From the NCBI RefSeq assembly GCF_022213955.1, contig NZ_JAKNTW010000001.1, forward strand, positions 868,001 through 932,000: a stretch of 64,000 nucleotides of DNA, in the 5' to 3' direction. The translations under genes and the position numbers were made by a program. The notes under the pieces were generated by a model that worked only from the letters and a program-made list of their open reading frames with translations, made no database searches and was not told the DNA's origin. This document shows positions 53,890 through 62,475 of this stretch, piece by piece. How positions within the stretch are numbered: the first letter of the stretch is position 1; each line of letters begins with the position of its first letter. Source of the stretch: Dolomitihabitans soli. GTDB taxonomy: Bacteria; Actinomycetota; Actinomycetes; Streptosporangiales; Streptosporangiaceae.

Positions 53890-55658
53890 CCATGTTGCAG
53901 AGGGTTGAGCGTTCCGCGCTGGCCACGGTGCGGCACGGGCTGTCCCTGACCCCGGAGTTCCGCAAGGGGCTCGCCGGTACCCTGGGGCTGGCCGTCGTCG
54001 CCACCATCGGCAAGATCATCGTGCCGATCGCGGTACAGCAGACCATCGACACCGGTCTCAAGGACGGCACCCCCGACCTGCCGTACATCAGGACCGCCGT
54101 GCTTCTCTGCGCCGCGGCCGTCGTGCTCACCGCCATCGCCGGCTATCTCATGAACGTGCGGCTCTACAAGTCGACCGAGTCCTCGCTCGCCACCCTGCGG
54201 GTCCGCGGATTCCGGCACGTGCACGACCTCTCCGTGCTCACCCAGAACACCGAACGCCGCGGCGCCCTGGTCTCGCGGGTGACCGGGGACGTCGACCAGA
54301 TCACCACGTTCATGCAGTCGGGCGGACTGATGATCGTCGTCGCGGTCGGCCAGCTCGTGGTCTCCAGCGTGCTCATGTTCGTCTACTCCTGGCAGCTCAC
54401 GCTGCTGGTGTGGGCGTGCTTCGTGCCGATGGCGATCTCACTGCCCAGGTTCCAGCGGTGGCTGTCCTCCGCCTACACCCAGGTCCGTGAGCGCACGGGC
54501 GACGTGCTGTCCGCCGTCAGCGAGTCCGTCGTCGGCGCGCCCGTCATCAGGGCCTACGGTTCCGAGGAACGTACGGCGGAGCGCGTCGACGCCGCCATCG
54601 AGGCGAACCGGCAGGCCCAGACCCGGACCCAGCGGATCGTCGCCACCATCTTCCCGCTCACCGAGGTGATGGCCGCGGTGGCGATCGCGGGCGTGGTGCT
54701 GCTCGGCGTCCGGCTCGGGCTGGACGGCGACATCACCGCCGGCCGGCTGGTGGCGTTCCTGTTCCTCATCACCCTGTTCATCTCACCGCTGCAGATCGCC
54801 ACCGAGGTGCTCAACGAGGCGCAGAACGCGGTGGCCGGCTGGCGGCGCATCCTCGGCGTGCTCGACACCCCGCCCGACGTCGCCGACCCCGGCCCCTCGG
54901 GCGTCGAACTCCCGCGCGGCCCCATCGACGTGTCCTTCGAGGCCGTCGGGTTCGCCTACCCGGGCGGCGAGCCGGTGCTGCACGCGGTGTCGGTGGCCAT
55001 CCCGCCCCGCTCCCGGATCGCGGTGGTGGGGGAGACCGGCTCGGGCAAGACGACCTTCGCCAAGCTCCTCACCAGGCTGATGGACCCCGTCTCCGGCCGG
55101 GTCCTGGTCGACGGCGAGGACCTGCGATCCGTCAAGTTCTCCTCGCTCCGCGAGCGCATCGTGATGGTGCCCCAGGACGGCTTCCTGTTCGACGGCACCC
55201 TTGCCGACAACATCCGGTTCGGCCGCCCCGCGGCCACCGACGAGGAACTGCTGCTGTCCCTCACCGAACTCGGCCTCGCCGACTGGCTGGAGGGCCTGCC
55301 CGCCGGCCTCGACTCCCCGGTCGGCCAGCGCGGCGAGTCGCTGTCCGCGGGCGAACGCCAGCTCGTCGCCCTGGCCCGCGCCTACCTCGCCGATCCCGAC
55401 CTGCTCCTCCTCGACGAGGCCACCTCCGCCGTCGACCCGGCCACCGAGGTACGGCTGTCCCGCGCCCTGGAAGGCGTCACCCGGGGCCGCACCGCCGTCA
55501 CCATCGCCCACCGTCTCTCCACCGCCGAGGCGGCCGACGAGGTGCTCGTCTTCGACCGGGGCCGCATCGTGCAGCGCGGCTCGCACGCCGACCTGGTCGC
55601 CCAGCCGGGCGTCTACGCCGACCTCCACTCCTCCTGGATCTCCGCCGCCCGCTCCTGA
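53886..55658 (+). CDS. Heterodimeric ABC exporter subunit, catalytic half
   Basis: 590 residues: six membrane helices, then an ATPase domain with GETGSGKTT, Walker B plus catalytic Glu (D510, E511 in [10 protein letters not shown]) and switch His 542 (IAHRLST). Its own signature is altered to LSAGE (486-490). Together with the upstream subunit, whose signature is intact but whose catalytic Glu and His are lost, it would form one working and one degenerate nucleotide site. Translationally coupled (GTGA). Confidence 0.91.
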   Translation: MTMLQRVERSALATVRHGLSLTPEFRKGLAGTLGLAVVATIGKIIVPIAVQQTIDTGLKDGTPDLPYIRTAVLLCAAAVVLTAIAGYLMNVRLYKSTESSLATLRVRGFRHVHDLSVLTQNTERRGALVSRVTGDVDQITTFMQSGGLMIVVAVGQLVVSSVLMFVYSWQLTLLVWACFVPMAISLPRFQRWLSSAYTQVRERTGDVLSAVSESVVGAPVIRAYGSEERTAERVDAAIEANRQAQTRTQRIVATIFPLTEVMAAVAIAGVVLLGVRLGLDGDITAGRLVAFLFLITLFISPLQIATEVLNEAQNAVAGWRRILGVLDTPPDVADPGPSGVELPRGPIDVSFEAVGFAYPGGEPVLHAVSVAIPPRSRIAVVGETGSGKTTFAKLLTRLMDPVSGRVLVDGEDLRSVKFSSLRERIVMVPQDGFLFDGTLADNIRFGRPAATDEELLLSLTELGLADWLEGLPAGLDSPVGQRGESLSAGERQLVALARAYLADPDLLLLDEATSAVDPATEVRLSRALEGVTRGRTAVTIAHRLSTAEAADEVLVFDRGRIVQRGSHADLVAQPGVYADLHSSWISAARS

Positions 55659-55673
55659 CCCGCTCCGCCCGAG

Positions 55674-55705
55674 CCTTCCCGCTCCCGAACCTTCCCGCTC
55701 CCGAA
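55674..55705. repeat. 16-bp tandem repeat upstream of hisI
   Basis: CCTTCCCGCTCCCGAA is repeated exactly at 55674-55689 and 55690-55705, directly before the hisI ribosome site GAAGGAGG (55709-55716). Confidence 0.8.
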
Positions 55706-55729
55706 CCTGAAGGAGGCACCGCGACGCCC

Positions 55730-56098
55730 ATGCGGCAGAATCGAGGTATGTCCCTCGACCCCGACGTCGCCGCAAGGCTGAAGCGCACCGCAGACGGCCT
55801 GGTGCCCGCCGTCGTCCAGCAGCACGACACCGGCGAGGTGCTGATGCTCGCCTGGATGAACGACGAGGCGCTGCACCGCACGCTCAGCACCGGCCGCGCC
55901 ACCTACTGGTCGCGCAGCCGTGCGGAGTTCTGGGTGAAGGGGGAGACCTCGGGCAACGTGCAGCACGTGAAGTCCGTGGCCCTCGACTGCGACGGCGACA
56001 CCATCCTGCTCCGCGTCGACCAGGTGGGCGCCGCCTGCCACACCGGCGACCGGACCTGCTTCGACGCCGGAGCCCTGGCGGTGACCGGCACACGATGA
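55730..56098 (+). CDS. hisI: Phosphoribosyl-AMP cyclohydrolase
   Basis: Zn-dependent third step of histidine synthesis, opening the purine ring of PR-AMP. 122 residues, monofunctional (no HisE domain). Motifs: [26 protein letters not shown] (Cys and Asp ligands) and [12 protein letters not shown] (Cys ligands). ATG 55730 is 13 bases after a strong GAAGGAGG; ATG 55748 is an alternative nearer to the usual length. It overlaps the next gene by four bases (ATGA). Confidence 0.94.
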   Translation: MRQNRGMSLDPDVAARLKRTADGLVPAVVQQHDTGEVLMLAWMNDEALHRTLSTGRATYWSRSRAEFWVKGETSGNVQHVKSVALDCDGDTILLRVDQVGAACHTGDRTCFDAGALAVTGTR

Positions 56099-56814
56099 CC
56101 TCACGCGACCCCGGCCCCGGCGTCTCCGCCTCCGAAGCCCCGGCCGCCTCCGAAACCACACGGGAAGCCCCGCGCGAGGGTCCTCCCGAGGCCGCGGCGG
56201 CGGCAGGGAAGGGCGCGGCGGGCCGCGGGCGGGGGGAGCTCGGCCTGTGGGTGCTGCTGTGCGCCGCCGGCGCCGGCCTGACGATGCTGGCGGCGGGCGG
56301 CGACTGGACGACGGCGAGCTTCCCGGGAGGGACCGCCGTGACGCTGGAGGGAACCAGGCTGACGCCCGTCCTGATCCCGCTGGCCCTGGCCGCCGGCGCC
56401 GGCACGCTGGCGGTGCCGGCCGCACGCGGCGTCTGGCGCCGGGCGGTGGCGGTCGTGGTCGCGCTGTGCGGCGCGGGCATCCTGGCGGGCGTCCGGGCGG
56501 GTACGGCGGGCGGCGCCGCGATGGAGGCGCTCAGAGACGAGAGGTCGTTCGCGACCGCGGGCCGGGTGGTCACCGAGACGGCGTGGCTCTGGCCGGGAGC
56601 GACGATCGCCGGCGGGCTGGTGCTGGTGGTGGCCGGCGTGGCCGCCCTCCTCCGAGGCGGCCGCTGGAGCGGCATGTCCGACCGCTACGACAGCCCTGCG
56701 GGAAGGAGCCGGACCCCGGCCGGGACCCCCCGGAGCGAGCGCGCCATGTGGGACGCCATCGACGGCGGCGACGACCCCACCACGGAGCCTCCGCCGGACC
56801 GCGGACACCCCTGA
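56095..56814 (+). CDS. Trp-region conserved membrane protein (TIGR02234-like)
   Basis: 239 residues with a Pro/Ala/Glu-rich cytoplasmic N-terminus (about 45 residues) and four membrane segments (near 50-68, 98-118, 122-142 and 178-198), then a hydrophilic tail. It looks like the membrane protein found in actinobacterial trp regions, usually between trpE and trpC; no biochemical role is established. It overlaps hisI (ATGA). trpE, commonly found between hisI and this gene, is absent. Confidence 0.7.
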   Translation: MTSRDPGPGVSASEAPAASETTREAPREGPPEAAAAAGKGAAGRGRGELGLWVLLCAAGAGLTMLAAGGDWTTASFPGGTAVTLEGTRLTPVLIPLALAAGAGTLAVPAARGVWRRAVAVVVALCGAGILAGVRAGTAGGAAMEALRDERSFATAGRVVTETAWLWPGATIAGGLVLVVAGVAALLRGGRWSGMSDRYDSPAGRSRTPAGTPRSERAMWDAIDGGDDPTTEPPPDRGHP

Positions 56815-56996
56815 AACCCCGGCCCAGCCGCGCCTGGGATGATCGCGCGAGGTCACACGGCGGAACGAGCCGACGAGCTGTCAGATTGACTCTCGGTTAC
56901 AAGTTGTCCACAAAGCGGACGAACTGATCCTCGACCGGCCGGTTCTCGCTAAGCTTTCGCCCCGCAACTCGCACATGACCTACTAGGAGTCATTTA

Positions 56997-57392
56997 ATGA
57001 GCTACGGGAATCAGCCGGGTGGTCCTGGGGACTACGGGACGCAGCCTCCCGGCGGGGGTTACGGCCCGCCGTCCGGTGGCGGTTACGGCCCGCCCGGGGG
57101 ATACGGCGCACCCCAGACCCCGCCCGACAACCACCTCGTCGCGGCGATCCTCACCACGCTGTTCTGCTGTCTGCCCTTCGGTATCGTGTCGATCGTGAAG
57201 TCGTCACAGGTCAACTCGAAGTGGGCGGCGGGAGACTACCAGGGTGCGATCGTGGCCTCCGACGAGGCCAAGACGTGGTGGAAGCGCGCGTTGATCACCG
57301 GCCTGATCGTCAACATCGCGATCGTCATCCTCTATGTCGTCCTGTTCGTCGTCCTGGCGTCGAACCTGCCGAGCACGCCGTACGACTACTGA
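56997..57392 (+). CDS. CD225/dispanin-family small membrane protein
   Basis: 131 residues. A Gly/Tyr/Pro-rich cytoplasmic N-terminus (about 1-42, GYGPP-like units) is followed by the CD225 core: a helix with LVAAILTTLFCCLPFGIVSI, the loop VKSSQVNSKWAAGDYQGA, and a second helix ITGLIVNIAIVILYVVLFVV. Dispanins are membrane proteins related to animal IFITMs; bacterial roles are not defined. GGAG lies nine bases before the ATG. It has its own 182-base upstream gap and overlaps the DUF2752 gene (TGATG). Confidence 0.82.
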   Translation: MSYGNQPGGPGDYGTQPPGGGYGPPSGGGYGPPGGYGAPQTPPDNHLVAAILTTLFCCLPFGIVSIVKSSQVNSKWAAGDYQGAIVASDEAKTWWKRALITGLIVNIAIVILYVVLFVVLASNLPSTPYDY

Positions 57393-57829
57393 TGAACCCT
57401 GACCCCGTGCGGACCGAGCGGCGGGGCGCGGACCGGTTCAGGTCCGTGCTCGCGCCGCTCGGTGTCGCGGCGGCGGCCGGGGCGGCGGTCGCCTTCGTGG
57501 GCCTGGTCGATCCGAACCAGCCAGGGCACTATCCGACCTGTCCGTTCCTGTGGATCACCGGTCTCTACTGCCCCGGATGCGGCACGTTGAGGACGATCCA
57601 CGCGCTCGCGCACGGGGACCCGGTCACTGCCCTCGGCCTCAACCCGCTCGCGGTGGTGACGATTCCGTTCCTGCTGTTCTGGTGGGGACGGTGGGTGCTG
57701 AGGGCGTGGCAGGGGCGGCCGAGACGGGTCACACTCGCCCATCCCGCCTATATCTGGGCCTTCTTCGCGGTGGTGATTCTTTACTGGGTCATCCGGAATC
57801 TGCCCTTCGGGGAGTTCCTCGCGCCATAG
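57392..57829 (+). CDS. DUF2752 membrane protein
   Basis: 145 residues. The DUF2752 signature is clear: LYCPGCGTLRTIHALAHGD followed by ALGLNPLAV. Three membrane segments. The CPGCG motif suggests metal or redox chemistry, but the family has no known function. ATG overlaps the CD225 stop by one base, so the two are translated together, a pairing often seen in actinobacteria. Confidence 0.85.
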   Translation: MNPDPVRTERRGADRFRSVLAPLGVAAAAGAAVAFVGLVDPNQPGHYPTCPFLWITGLYCPGCGTLRTIHALAHGDPVTALGLNPLAVVTIPFLLFWWGRWVLRAWQGRPRRVTLAHPAYIWAFFAVVILYWVIRNLPFGEFLAP

Positions 57830-57989
57830 CAGGGCAGGTCGCCCACCCCATGGCCGGGTGAGTGCGGTGAGGCCGATAGCATCGGCAGACAAGGCCACGA
57901 GCGACGCACGGCCGGAGCCGAGGGCCCCGGGATACCGAGCCGGATTCCACGCCTTTTGAAACGCAGTCAACCGGAGGGACCCTGATCGG

Positions 57990-58073
57990 GTGAGCGAGCG
58001 GACGGATCGGCCCGGCATGTTCGCGACGTTCGCGGCGGCGGACTCCGAGCTCCAAGGCGAGGAGATGGCATGA
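57990..58073 (+). CDS. Possible 27-residue ORF coupled to trpC
   Basis: GTG 57990 to TGA 58073; GGAGGG lies about 11 bases upstream, and the stop overlaps the trpC start as ATGA, the coupling seen at real junctions in this window. The product (starts [11 protein letters not shown], ends QGEEMA) has no Trp, so it is not a classical trp leader peptide. The rest of the 240-base gap 57830-58069 shows no other feature. Confidence 0.35.
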   Translation: MSERTDRPGMFATFAAADSELQGEEMA

Positions 58074-58909
58074 CAGTGCTCGATGAGATCCTTGAAGGGG
58101 TGCGCGGCGACCTCGCGGAACGGCAGAAGACCGTTTCGCTGGAGGAGCTCAAGCAGCGCGCCGAGCGCGCCCCGACCCCCCGTGACGCCTACGCCGCACT
58201 GGGCGGCGACAAGGTTTCGGTCATCGCCGAGGTGAAGCGGTCGAGCCCGTCCAAGGGGGCGCTGGCGGCGATCGCCGACCCGGCCGCCCTCGCCGCCGAC
58301 TACGAGGCGGGCGGCGCGCACGTGATCAGCGTGCTGACCGAGAAGCGCCGGTTCGGCGGCAGCCTCGACGACCTCGCCGCCGTGCGCGCGGCGGTCGACA
58401 TCCCGATCCTGCGCAAAGACTTCATCGTCGCCTCCTACCAGCTGTGGGAGGCCAGGGCCTACGGTGCCGACCTCGCCCTGCTGATCGTGGCCGCGCTGGA
58501 GCAGAACGCGCTGGTCTCGCTGATCGAGCGGGCCGAGTCGATCGGCCTGACCCCGCTCGTCGAGGTGCACACCCAGGAGGAGCTCGATCGCGCCCTGGAG
58601 GCCGGCGGGAAGATCATCGGGATCAACGCGCGCAACCTCAAGACGCTGGAGGTCGACCGCGAGGTCTTCTCCAAGATCGCGCCCAAGGTCCCCGACGGGG
58701 TGATCAAGATCGCCGAGTCGGGTGTCCGCGGCCCGCACGACCTGCTCGCCTACGCCAGGGCCGGGGCCGACGCGGTGCTCGTCGGCGAGAGCCTGGTCAC
58801 CGGCAAGGACCCCAAGGCCGCGGTCGTCGACCTGGTGACCGCCGGGGCGCATCCGGCCACGCGGCTCGACACCACGCGCTCGGACAACGGACCCGAGGGG
58901 GAACAATGA
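58070..58909 (+). CDS. trpC: Indole-3-glycerol-phosphate synthase
   Basis: TIM-barrel enzyme closing the indole ring in tryptophan synthesis. 279 residues. [15 protein letters not shown] (catalytic Lys), [18 protein letters not shown] and [13 protein letters not shown] are family blocks, and the phosphate loop is [19 protein letters not shown] precedes the ATG. Monofunctional: no TrpF domain is fused. It overlaps trpB by four bases. Confidence 0.95.
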   Translation: MTVLDEILEGVRGDLAERQKTVSLEELKQRAERAPTPRDAYAALGGDKVSVIAEVKRSSPSKGALAAIADPAALAADYEAGGAHVISVLTEKRRFGGSLDDLAAVRAAVDIPILRKDFIVASYQLWEARAYGADLALLIVAALEQNALVSLIERAESIGLTPLVEVHTQEELDRALEAGGKIIGINARNLKTLEVDREVFSKIAPKVPDGVIKIAESGVRGPHDLLAYARAGADAVLVGESLVTGKDPKAAVVDLVTAGAHPATRLDTTRSDNGPEGEQ

Positions 58910-60150
58910 CCGCGACAGACGGTTTTGTCCTTACCGCCGCCGATCTCGCCGGCAACGGCGTCCACGGCGACGACCCCGACCTGTACGGCAAGTTCGGCAT
59001 CTTCGGCGGCCGCTACGTGCCCGAGGCGCTCATCCCCGCGCTCGACGAGGTCGCGGCCGAGTACGCCAAGGCCAAGGTCGACGTGGCCTTCCTACGCGAG
59101 TTCGACCATCTGCTGCGCACCTACGCGGGCCGGCCCACCACGCTGACCGAGGTGCCCCGCTTCGCCGAGCAGGCGGGCGGCGCCCGGATCGTGCTCAAGC
59201 GCGAGGACCTCACCCACACCGGCGCACACAAGATCAACAATGTGCTCGGCCAGGCGCTGCTGACCAAACGCCTGGGCAAGACCCGGGTGATCGCCGAGAC
59301 GGGCGCCGGCCAGCACGGTGTCGCCACGGCGACCGCGGCGGCGCTGCTGGGCCTGGAGTGCGTCATCTACATGGGCGCCGTCGACTGCGAGCGCCAGGCG
59401 CTCAACGTCGCCCGGATGAAGCTGCTCGGCGCCACCGTCGTCCCCGTGCACAACGGCAGCCAGACCCTCAAGGACGCCATCAACGAGGCGTTCCGCGACT
59501 GGGTCACCAACGTCGACCGCACCCACTACCTCTTCGGCACCGTCGCCGGCCCGCACCCGTTCCCCGAGATCGTGCGCGACTTCGCCCGCATCATCGGGGT
59601 CGAGGCCCGCCGGCAGATGCTGGAGCTGACCGGCAGGCTGCCCGACGCGGTCGCCGCGGCCGTCGGCGGCGGGTCCAACGCGATCGGCATCTTCCACGCC
59701 TTCATCGGCGACGAAGCCGTCCAGCTGCACGGATACGAGGCCGCCGGACACGGCATCTCCAGCGGCCGGCACGCCGCCACCCTCACCGAGGGCTCCGTCG
59801 GCGTCCTGCACGGCTCGCGCACCTACGTCCTGCAGGACGAGGAGGGCCAGACCATCGATTCGCACTCGATCTCCGCCGGCCTCGACTATCCGGGCGTCGG
59901 CCCCGAGCACGCCTGGCTCAAGGACACCGGCCGCGGGACCTACCACGCGATCACCGACGCCGAGGCGATGGACGCGTTCGCCCTGCTGGCCAGGACCGAA
60001 GGCATCATCCCGGCCATCGAGTCCTCCCACGCCCTCGCGGGCGCGCTCAAGCTGGGCCGCGAGCTCGGGCCCGAGGCGACCATCCTGGTCAACCTCTCCG
60101 GCCGCGGCGACAAGGACATGGGCACCGCGATGAAGTACTTCAACCTGTGA
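58906..60150 (+). CDS. trpB: Tryptophan synthase beta subunit
   Basis: PLP enzyme joining indole and serine. 414 residues. The PLP Lys is in [16 protein letters not shown], the phosphate site is [14 protein letters not shown], and [13 protein letters not shown] is the substrate loop. The N-terminus [15 protein letters not shown] is typical TrpB1. The ATG overlaps the trpC stop. Confidence 0.96.
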   Translation: MTATDGFVLTAADLAGNGVHGDDPDLYGKFGIFGGRYVPEALIPALDEVAAEYAKAKVDVAFLREFDHLLRTYAGRPTTLTEVPRFAEQAGGARIVLKREDLTHTGAHKINNVLGQALLTKRLGKTRVIAETGAGQHGVATATAAALLGLECVIYMGAVDCERQALNVARMKLLGATVVPVHNGSQTLKDAINEAFRDWVTNVDRTHYLFGTVAGPHPFPEIVRDFARIIGVEARRQMLELTGRLPDAVAAAVGGGSNAIGIFHAFIGDEAVQLHGYEAAGHGISSGRHAATLTEGSVGVLHGSRTYVLQDEEGQTIDSHSISAGLDYPGVGPEHAWLKDTGRGTYHAITDAEAMDAFALLARTEGIIPAIESSHALAGALKLGRELGPEATILVNLSGRGDKDMGTAMKYFNL

Positions 60151-60178
60151 CACGGGCCAACTAATGAGGACCTCAGCC

Positions 60179-60973
60179 ATGACGACTCTCGCCTCGGTGT
60201 TCGACAAGGCCCGCGCGGAGAAGCGCGCCGCGCTGGTGGGCTACCTGCCGGCCGGGTTCCCCAGCAAGGACGGCGGTGTCGCCGCCGCGACCGCCATGGT
60301 CGAGGCCGGCTGCGACGTCATCGAGATCGGACTGCCGTACTCCGATCCGCTCATGGACGGGCCCACCATCCAGGACGCCGTGCACCGCTCCCTGCTCAAC
60401 GGCACCCGGATCGCCGACGTGATGCGCACGGTGGAGGGCGTGGCGGCGACCGGGGCCGCGACGCTGGTGATGACCTACTGGAACCCGATCGACCGTTACG
60501 GCGTCGAGCGATTCGCCCGCGAGCTGGCCGCCGCCGGCGGCGCCGGCACGATCACCCCGGACCTGACGCCCGAGGAGTCCGGGCCGTGGCGCGAGGCCTC
60601 GGCCGCCGCCGGGATCGACACCGTGTTCCTGGTCGCGCCGAGCTCGACCGAGGAGCGCATCCGGGCCGTCGCCGAATGCTGCACCGGATTCGTCTACGCC
60701 GCGTCGCTGATGGGCGTCACCGGCGCCCGCGAGACCGTCAGCTCGGCGGCCGAGAGCCTGGTGAAACGAACCAGGGCGCACACCGACCTGCCCGTCTGCG
60801 TCGGGCTCGGTGTGGGCACCGGCGCGCAGGCCGCCGAGGTCGCCGGTTACGCCGACGGCGTCATCGTCGGCTCCGCCTTCATCCGCCGTATCCTGGACGC
60901 TCCCGACGAGGCCGCGGGCCTGCTGGCCGTACGTGAGCTCGGTGCCGAGATGGCCCGGGGTGTTCGCGCCTGA
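60179..60973 (+). CDS. trpA: Tryptophan synthase alpha subunit
   Basis: TIM-barrel lyase that releases indole from indole-3-glycerol phosphate into the TrpB tunnel. 264 residues. The catalytic Glu and Asp lie in CDVIEIGLPYSDPLMDGPTI. ATG 60179 is preferred because GAGG lies eight bases upstream; ATG 60164 would add five residues without a ribosome site. 28 bases after trpB. A 133-base gap to the next gene holds only a short direct repeat (GGTGCCTTA). Confidence 0.95.
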   Translation: MTTLASVFDKARAEKRAALVGYLPAGFPSKDGGVAAATAMVEAGCDVIEIGLPYSDPLMDGPTIQDAVHRSLLNGTRIADVMRTVEGVAATGAATLVMTYWNPIDRYGVERFARELAAAGGAGTITPDLTPEESGPWREASAAAGIDTVFLVAPSSTEERIRAVAECCTGFVYAASLMGVTGARETVSSAAESLVKRTRAHTDLPVCVGLGVGTGAQAAEVAGYADGVIVGSAFIRRILDAPDEAAGLLAVRELGAEMARGVRA

Positions 60974-61106
60974 CGGTGCCTTACCGGTGCCTTATTCTCG
61001 ACGTGATGTGATGGAGATGGGTAGCGCGCGCGTCCATGGACTGCGACGCCCGGCGTGGCCTCGCCGAGGATGAACGCGTACCGACCACCAGCCCATAGAG
61101 GAGACC

Positions 61107-61697
61107 ATGGTGCTCGTGACTTCAGACCAGCCCGCGCCGGTTAGGTCGCCGTGGGTCAATATGGCGCTACCCTGGGTGACAACGGTTGCCCGTCTCGTGG
61201 TGGCTGGAGTGCTGATCGTCGCCGGCTGGCTGAAGATCGGCAATCCCGCGCTGTCGGTCCGGGCGGTCGAGGCTTACGAGTTGCTCCCCGGCCAGGTCGC
61301 CACCGCGGTGGGTCACGGCCTGCCGATCCTGGAGATCGTCGTAGGGGTGTTGCTGGTTGTCGGGCTGCTCACGAGGGCCGCGGGCGTCGTCTCCGCGTTG
61401 CTCATGCTCGCGTTCGTCATCGGCATCGCCTCCGCGTGGGCTCGTGGCCTGCGCATCGACTGCGGCTGTTTCGGCGGCGGCGGGCAACTGGCGGCAGGGC
61501 AGGAACCGGAATACTTCTGGGAGATCGTTCGTGACTTCGGCATCTTCCTGCTGGCCGCCTGGGTCGTCTGGCGGCCACCCGGCCGCCTCGCACTCGACTC
61601 GGCTCTCGGACTGGCCCCCGACCGAGAGCCGTACGACCGGTATGACGATGACGAACTGGACGCCGACGAGGCGCCCGACACGAAGGAGAACGGCTGA
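61107..61697 (+). CDS. MauE/DoxX-family membrane protein
   Basis: 196 residues, four membrane helices (about 24-44, 66-88, 92-112 and 140-156). DCGCFGGGG at residues 118-126 is the Cys-pair motif of MauE-type proteins, which are thought to pass electrons to or from thioredoxin-like partners. It ends in an acidic tail. Its stop overlaps the DsbA-like gene (TGATG), so a membrane redox pair is inferred. Confidence 0.82.
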   Translation: MVLVTSDQPAPVRSPWVNMALPWVTTVARLVVAGVLIVAGWLKIGNPALSVRAVEAYELLPGQVATAVGHGLPILEIVVGVLLVVGLLTRAAGVVSALLMLAFVIGIASAWARGLRIDCGCFGGGGQLAAGQEPEYFWEIVRDFGIFLLAAWVVWRPPGRLALDSALGLAPDREPYDRYDDDELDADEAPDTKENG

Positions 61698-62449
61698 TGG
61701 GCGGCAAGGCCACGCGTGACACCGGGGCGCGCGATCGGATCAAGGCGCAGCGTGAGGCTGATCGCAAACGCGAGCAGCGTAAGCGGATGGCCACCTTCGC
61801 GACCGTGGCCGTGGTCGCCGTGGCGGCGGTCGGCGCAGGCTGGTGGTACGCGGCGCAGCAGAGCCAGTCGGAGACGGCGAGCGAGAAGACCGCGCCGATC
61901 ACCGTGCAGAGCGACGGCGCCGTGGTGATGGCCAACGCGGGTGTCCAGAGCCCCGTGCTGGACATCTACGAGGACTTCCAGTGCCCCGCCTGCCAGTCGC
62001 TGGAGACGACCAGCGGCAGCACGATCAAGAACCTCGCCGTCGAGGGCAAGGTCAAGGTCGTCTTCCATCCGATCACGATCTTCGGAGACGATCCGACGAA
62101 GTCCAACTCGGTGCGGGCGGGCGCGGCCTCCAGGTGCGCGCCCTCCGGTCAGTGGCTGGCCTACCACGACAAGTTGTTCGCCGAGCAGCCCAACGAGGCC
62201 GTCGAGGGCTTCAAGACGCCCGACCTGGTCTCCTGGGGGAAGGACGTCGGCATCACCGATCCCGCCTTCGAGAAGTGCGTGACCTCGCAGCAGTACGCCC
62301 AGGCCCATCAGGCGTACAGTAAGAAGGTCCTCGACTCCAACGTCATCAAACAGGGCACTCCGACCGTCTTGCTGGGCGGCAAGGAGCTCGGCAATGTCGC
62401 CTTCCAGCCAAGTGACCTACGCCAAGCTGTTCTTGATGCCGCCAAGTAG
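61697..62449 (+). CDS. DsbA-type membrane-anchored thiol-disulfide oxidoreductase
   Basis: 250 residues: a Lys/Arg-rich cytoplasmic start, one membrane helix (about 31-52), then an extracellular thioredoxin fold with active site CPAC (96-99 in FEDFQCPACQSLE-like context) and the cis-Pro block GTPTVLLGG. It catalyses disulfide formation or isomerisation in exported proteins. Coupled to the MauE-like gene, which may reoxidise or reduce it. Confidence 0.9.
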   Translation: MGGKATRDTGARDRIKAQREADRKREQRKRMATFATVAVVAVAAVGAGWWYAAQQSQSETASEKTAPITVQSDGAVVMANAGVQSPVLDIYEDFQCPACQSLETTSGSTIKNLAVEGKVKVVFHPITIFGDDPTKSNSVRAGAASRCAPSGQWLAYHDKLFAEQPNEAVEGFKTPDLVSWGKDVGITDPAFEKCVTSQQYAQAHQAYSKKVLDSNVIKQGTPTVLLGGKELGNVAFQPSDLRQAVLDAAK

Positions 62450-62475
62450 CCGCCGACACGCTAATCTCACCTGAC

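Noticed and set aside
61012-61073. Short frame MEMGSARVH... upstream of the MauE-like gene
   Set aside because: No ribosome site and no coupling to the downstream ATG; not enough to call a gene.
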